From CAZVIK01 sp964627045 (GTDB taxonomy: Bacteria; Acidobacteriota; Terriglobia; Bryobacterales; Bryobacteraceae): a stretch of 34,091 nt of DNA. Position 1 is the stretch's first letter, and each line of letters starts with the position of its first letter. The notes below the pieces were generated by a model. It searched no databases and was not told where the DNA came from. It saw nothing but the letters and a program-made list of their open reading frames with translations. Positions 30,821 to 34,091 of this stretch are shown here, in pieces. Location: NCBI GenBank assembly GCA_964627045.1, contig CAZVIK010000016.1, positions 1-34,091 of the forward strand, in the 5' to 3' direction. A program made the position numbers and the translations under genes.

Positions 30821-31561
30821 GTGCCGCTGGAGATCTTGGGCGTTATCCCCGCCCGCCACGCCTCCTCCCGTTTCCCCGGCAAGCCACTCGTCCCCATCGC
30901 AGGAAAACCGATGCTGCAGCACGTTTGGGAACGGGCTTCGCGCGCGCGCACGATCGGCCGGTTGGTGGTGGCCACCGACGACCCTCGGATTCTGGACGCG
31001 GCGCGGGCTTTCGGGGCCGAGGTCCGGCTGACGCGCCCGGATCACGTCTCCGGCACCGACCGTGCGGCCGAGGTGGCCGCCGGATGCGGCGGCGATCTGA
31101 TCGTCAACATTCAGGGGGACGAACCGCTGATCGAACCGGCGGCCGTGGACCAGGCGGTCGAGGGCCTGCTTGCGTCGGCAGGCGCCTCGATGGGGACGCT
31201 GAAGAAACGGATCGGCGATCCGGACGAAGCAACCGATCCCAATGTGGTGAAGGTGGTGTGCGACCGCGAGGGCAACGCGATCTATTTTTCGCGCGCCCCG
31301 ATTCCGTTCTCCCGTTCGGGCGAGGCGGTCCGCTACAAGCACATCGGGCTTTATGTTTACCGGCGTGAATTGCTGTTGCGCTACCCGTCTCTGCCGGTGG
31401 GTCCTCTGGAAGACGCCGAGAAGCTGGAGCAGTTGCGGGCCCTGGAAAACGGGCACAAGATTCACGTTGTGGAAACCGGCTACGATTCGTTGGGCGTCGA
31501 CACGCCCGGCGATCTCGAGCGGGTACGGGCGAGGGTTGAGGCCGGTCTGGCCGCAGGATAA
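30821..31561 (+). CDS. kdsB: 3-deoxy-manno-octulosonate cytidylyltransferase (CMP-Kdo synthetase)
   Basis: Activates Kdo with CTP to CMP-Kdo for lipid A-core assembly in the cytoplasm. The 246-residue protein shows the family motifs in order: GVIPARHASSRFPGKPL (7-23), KPMLQHVWERA, VVATDDPRI, VRLTRPDHVSGTDRAAEV, IVNIQGDEPLI, YFSRAPIPF, KHIGLYVYRRELLLRY and the C-terminal VDTPGDLERVRA. The GTG at 30821 is the first possible start, since an in-frame TGA lies 9 nt upstream. No Shine-Dalgarno is present at normal distance. It leads an operon with pyrG 11 nt downstream. Confidence 0.95.
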   Translation: MPLEILGVIPARHASSRFPGKPLVPIAGKPMLQHVWERASRARTIGRLVVATDDPRILDAARAFGAEVRLTRPDHVSGTDRAAEVAAGCGGDLIVNIQGDEPLIEPAAVDQAVEGLLASAGASMGTLKKRIGDPDEATDPNVVKVVCDREGNAIYFSRAPIPFSRSGEAVRYKHIGLYVYRRELLLRYPSLPVGPLEDAEKLEQLRALENGHKIHVVETGYDSLGVDTPGDLERVRARVEAGLAAG

Positions 31562-31572
31562 ACGATCAAAAA

Positions 31573-33210
31573 ATGGCCAAGTACATTTTCGTGACGGGTG
31601 GCGTGGTGAGTTCGTTGGGGAAGGGAATCGGCGCGTCGTCGATCGGCTGCCTGTTGGAGAGCCGGGGCCTGCGCGTCGCGTTGCAGAAGTTCGATCCCTA
31701 CCTCAACGTCGACCCCGGCACGATGAGCCCGTTCCAGCACGGCGAGGTCTTCGTCACCGACGACGGCGCGGAAACCGACCTCGACCTGGGCCATTACGAG
31801 CGGTTCACACACGGCGAGCTCACGCAGGCGAACAACGTCACCTCGGGACGCATTTACGAACGGATTATCGCCAAGGAGCGGCGCGGCGACTACCTTGGCA
31901 AGACCGTTCAGGTGATCCCCCACGTGACCAATGAGATCAAGTCGGCGATTCTGAAGGTGGCCGGCGGCGTAGATGTCGTGATCGTGGAGATCGGCGGCAC
32001 GGTGGGCGACATCGAGTCGCTGCCATTCCTGGAAGCGATCCGCCAGATGCGCCACGAGCAGGGACGCGAAAACACCCTGTACGTGCACGTCACGCTGGTG
32101 CCTTGGATCGCGGCGGCGCACGAACTGAAGACCAAGCCCACACAACACAGCGTCAAAGAACTGCGGGCCATCGGGATTCAACCGGACGTTCTTCTCTGCC
32201 GCAGCGAGCAACCGTTGTCCAGGGACCTTCGCGAAAAGATCGCATTGTTCTGCGACGTCGACGTGGATGCGGTCGTTGGGGCCCCCGATGTCAGTTCCGT
32301 GTACGAGCTGCCGCTCGCGTTTGCCCAGCAGGGCGTCGATGAAATCATCCTGCGCCTGTTGCGGATGGAGGCCGGCGCCCGCGATCTGGCGGAGTGGACG
32401 GCGATGCTCGGCCGTCTGAAGAACCCCTCCCGCGAGGTGGATATCGCACTGGTCGGCAAGTACGTGCTTTATGAAGACGCCTACAAGAGCCTGAAGGAGG
32501 CCCTTCTGCACGGGGGCCTGGCCCACAGCGCGCGCGTCAACATCCACTGGACCAACTCGGAACGTCTGTTGTCGGAGGATGCCGACGCGGTGTTGGGCGG
32601 CTTCGACGGGGTGTTGGTGCCCGGCGGCTTCGGCCATCGCGGCGTCGAGGGCATGATCGAGGCGATCCGCTACGCCCGCGAACGCAAGGTGCCCTACTTC
32701 GGCATCTGCCTGGGTATGCAGACGCTGGTCATCGAATTCGCGCGAAATGTGTGCGGTTTAACGGATGCCGACTCGACCGAGTTTAACCCGAATTCGCCAT
32801 ACCGCGTGATCTACAAACTTCGCGAGTTGACCGGTGTCGACGAGATGGGCGGCACCATGCGCCTGGGCGCCTATCCTTGCCAATTGACACCCGGGAGTCT
32901 TGCCGAGCGCGCGTACGGTGAAACCGGGATTAGCGAGCGCCACCGTCACCGTTACGAGTTCAATCGCGAGTTCGAGCCGATCCTCACCCAGCACGGGCTG
33001 CGGCTGACGGGCCGGACGCCGGACGGCGTCTACGTCGAGATCTGCGAAGTCCCGGATCATCCCTGGTTCCTCGGTTGCCAGTTCCATCCCGAGTTCAAGT
33101 CGCGCCCGCTGGAGCCGCACCCCCTATTTCGGGCCTTCATCGGCGCGGCGCTCGACTATCGCTCCGGCCGTGGCACGCCGGCGGCCGGAAGGAGTTCGCA
33201 TGCCGGTTGA
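31573..33210 (+). CDS. pyrG: CTP synthase
   Basis: Makes CTP from UTP, ATP and glutamine. The protein is 545 residues, the usual length. The N-terminal synthetase domain begins KYIFVTGGVVSSLGKGIGASSIG and contains KFDPYLNVDPGTMSPFQHGEVFVTDDGAETDLDLGHYERF and EIGGTVGDIESLPF. The C-terminal glutamine amidotransferase domain has the nucleophile C379 in GICLGMQ and H505/E507 in QFHPEF. It lies between the two Kdo genes, so the CTP needed by KdsB is made from the same transcript. Its 3' end overlaps kdsA by 11 nt. Confidence 0.97.
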   Translation: MAKYIFVTGGVVSSLGKGIGASSIGCLLESRGLRVALQKFDPYLNVDPGTMSPFQHGEVFVTDDGAETDLDLGHYERFTHGELTQANNVTSGRIYERIIAKERRGDYLGKTVQVIPHVTNEIKSAILKVAGGVDVVIVEIGGTVGDIESLPFLEAIRQMRHEQGRENTLYVHVTLVPWIAAAHELKTKPTQHSVKELRAIGIQPDVLLCRSEQPLSRDLREKIALFCDVDVDAVVGAPDVSSVYELPLAFAQQGVDEIILRLLRMEAGARDLAEWTAMLGRLKNPSREVDIALVGKYVLYEDAYKSLKEALLHGGLAHSARVNIHWTNSERLLSEDADAVLGGFDGVLVPGGFGHRGVEGMIEAIRYARERKVPYFGICLGMQTLVIEFARNVCGLTDADSTEFNPNSPYRVIYKLRELTGVDEMGGTMRLGAYPCQLTPGSLAERAYGETGISERHRHRYEFNREFEPILTQHGLRLTGRTPDGVYVEICEVPDHPWFLGCQFHPEFKSRPLEPHPLFRAFIGAALDYRSGRGTPAAGRSSHAG

Positions 33211-34033
33211 GTTGACCACCCCCGCGGGCCGGCGAATCGATCTCGGCGGCGGCGCGCCGGTGGCGCTCATCGCCGGGCCGTGCGTGATCGAGAGTGAAGA
33301 GCATGTCCGGTTTTTGGCCGGCGAGATCGCCCGGCGTGTGGGGACCTTCATCTTTAAGGCTTCCTTCGACAAGGCAAACCGCAGCAGCGTTTCCAGCTAT
33401 CGCGGGCCGGGGCTGAAAGAAGGCTTGCGGATTCTCGCCGGTTTGAAGAAGGAAGGCTATCCGATTCTGACCGACATCCACGAGGCTTCCCAGGCGGAAG
33501 CGGCTGCTGAAGTGGCCGACGTGCTTCAGATTCCCGCGTTTCTGTGCCGCCAGACCGACCTGTTGGTCGCGGCGGGACGTACCGGGCGAATCGTCAACCT
33601 CAAGAAGGGGCAGTTCGTGGCGCCGCAGGACCTCCGGCTGGCGGTCGACAAGATCGCCTCTACCGGCAATACCCGCATCCTGACCACCGAGCGCGGGGCG
33701 TCGTTCGGCTACAACAACCTCGTCGTGGACATGCGCAGCTTGGCCATCATGGCGAAGTTCGGCTATCCGGTGGTGTTCGACGCTACGCACAGCGTTCAAT
33801 TGCCGGGCGGCGCGGGGGATGTGTCCGGAGGCCAGCCCCAGTTCATCGAAACGCTGGCGCGAGCGGCGGCGGCGGCTGGCATCGACGGGCTCTTCATCGA
33901 GGTTCATGAAGCCCCCGAGCGCGCCAAGTCCGACGGAACCAACGCCTTGCGGCTGGAGGAACTTGGGCGCCTTTGGGCCAAGGTCCGGCAGATCGACGCG
34001 CTCGTCAAGTCGGCGGCCTTCCTCCACGCCTGA
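33200..34033 (+). CDS. kdsA: 3-deoxy-8-phosphooctulonate synthase (Kdo-8-phosphate synthase)
   Basis: Condenses phosphoenolpyruvate with arabinose 5-phosphate to Kdo 8-phosphate. The 277-residue protein shows IAGPCVIES (near 24-32), FKASFDKANRSS, SYRGPGLKEGL, LTDIHEASQ, LQIPAFLCRQTDLLVAAG, VNLKKGQFVAP, TTERGASFGYNNLVVDMRS, FDATHSVQLPGG and a C-terminal FIEVHEAPERAKSDGTNAL. The cysteine in GPC raises the question of a metal-dependent class II enzyme, which cannot be settled by eye. The ATG at 33200 is chosen over one 30 nt upstream because ggaaggag lies directly before it. Confidence 0.96.
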   Translation: MPVELTTPAGRRIDLGGGAPVALIAGPCVIESEEHVRFLAGEIARRVGTFIFKASFDKANRSSVSSYRGPGLKEGLRILAGLKKEGYPILTDIHEASQAEAAAEVADVLQIPAFLCRQTDLLVAAGRTGRIVNLKKGQFVAPQDLRLAVDKIASTGNTRILTTERGASFGYNNLVVDMRSLAIMAKFGYPVVFDATHSVQLPGGAGDVSGGQPQFIETLARAAAAAGIDGLFIEVHEAPERAKSDGTNALRLEELGRLWAKVRQIDALVKSAAFLHA

Positions 34034-34072
34034 GGGGGTTCGCGCGTCTAATCAGGTGGGAAGGTGTAGCCT

Positions 34073-34091
34073 ATGGATATGCCGGAGAGAA
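34073..34091 (+). CDS. Start of a further gene, cut by the window edge
   Basis: After kdsA, 39 nt later, an ATG follows gggaagg by about 8 nt and opens MDMPER before the window ends. It is probably the next gene of the same operon; a Kdo-8-phosphate phosphatase or arabinose-5-phosphate isomerase gene is common at this place, but nothing visible supports either one. Confidence 0.35.

Overview
This is a GC-rich, gene-dense bacterial window, most likely from an Acidobacteriota genome of the Solibacter/Bryobacterales kind. The evidence is a pair of secreted von Willebrand factor A proteins of the type described as the 'VWFA-related Acidobacterial domain', many secreted beta-propeller, esterase and M28 peptidase genes, and Kdo synthesis genes that imply a Gram-negative outer membrane. 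The rank below phylum is a guess. Two 10-N assembly gaps (8387-8396 and 30020-30029) mark this as a draft or metagenome assembly. I see no tRNA, rRNA, CRISPR array, insertion sequence or phage gene, and no convincing T-tract terminator.

Layout. 1-1458: a tiny membrane protein (+) and an aldo/keto reductase with a C-terminal two-cluster ferredoxin domain (-). 1557-2543: a secreted esterase (-). 2657-7931: a tight minus-strand operon of thiolase, iorA, iorB, a phosphate butyryl/acetyltransferase and butyrate kinase. 8139-8712: nuoB, isolated and broken by a gap. 8748-10955: malQ (+). 10947-13428 (-): murB, a TolB-like secreted propeller and a NimA-type flavin-binding protein. 13514-24044 (-): nuoC-D-I-J-K-L-M-N-H followed closely by a Tat-exported lactonase-fold protein. 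24188-25417: an EAL/HDOD protein (+). 25440-25775: a MerR-like regulator (-). 26114-27004: a secreted TPR-like protein (-), divergent from an M28 peptidase (+, 27048-28673). 28685-30746: two tandem VWFA proteins (-). 30821-34033: kdsB-pyrG-kdsA (+), then the first codons of another gene.

How the genes work together. The thiolase/ior/ptb/buk operon looks like a complete route from a 2-oxoacid or acyl-CoA through an acyl phosphate to a free acid plus ATP. Its IorA lacks the usual C-terminal ferredoxin domain. The nuo cluster encodes the membrane arm and most of the connecting module of complex I but no nuoE, F, G or A. kdsB-pyrG-kdsA joins Kdo synthesis and activation with CTP supply.

Three observations stand out beyond the gene list. 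First, several first-of-operon genes have a -10-like hexamer only 5-7 nt before the start codon and no Shine-Dalgarno, which suggests leaderless mRNAs. Second, the gap at 30020-30029 is flanked by an error-ridden second copy of the same ~110 bp, so it is an uncollapsed contig overlap, not a biological duplication. Third, the MerR-like gene has a palindrome covering its predicted -10 and spacer.
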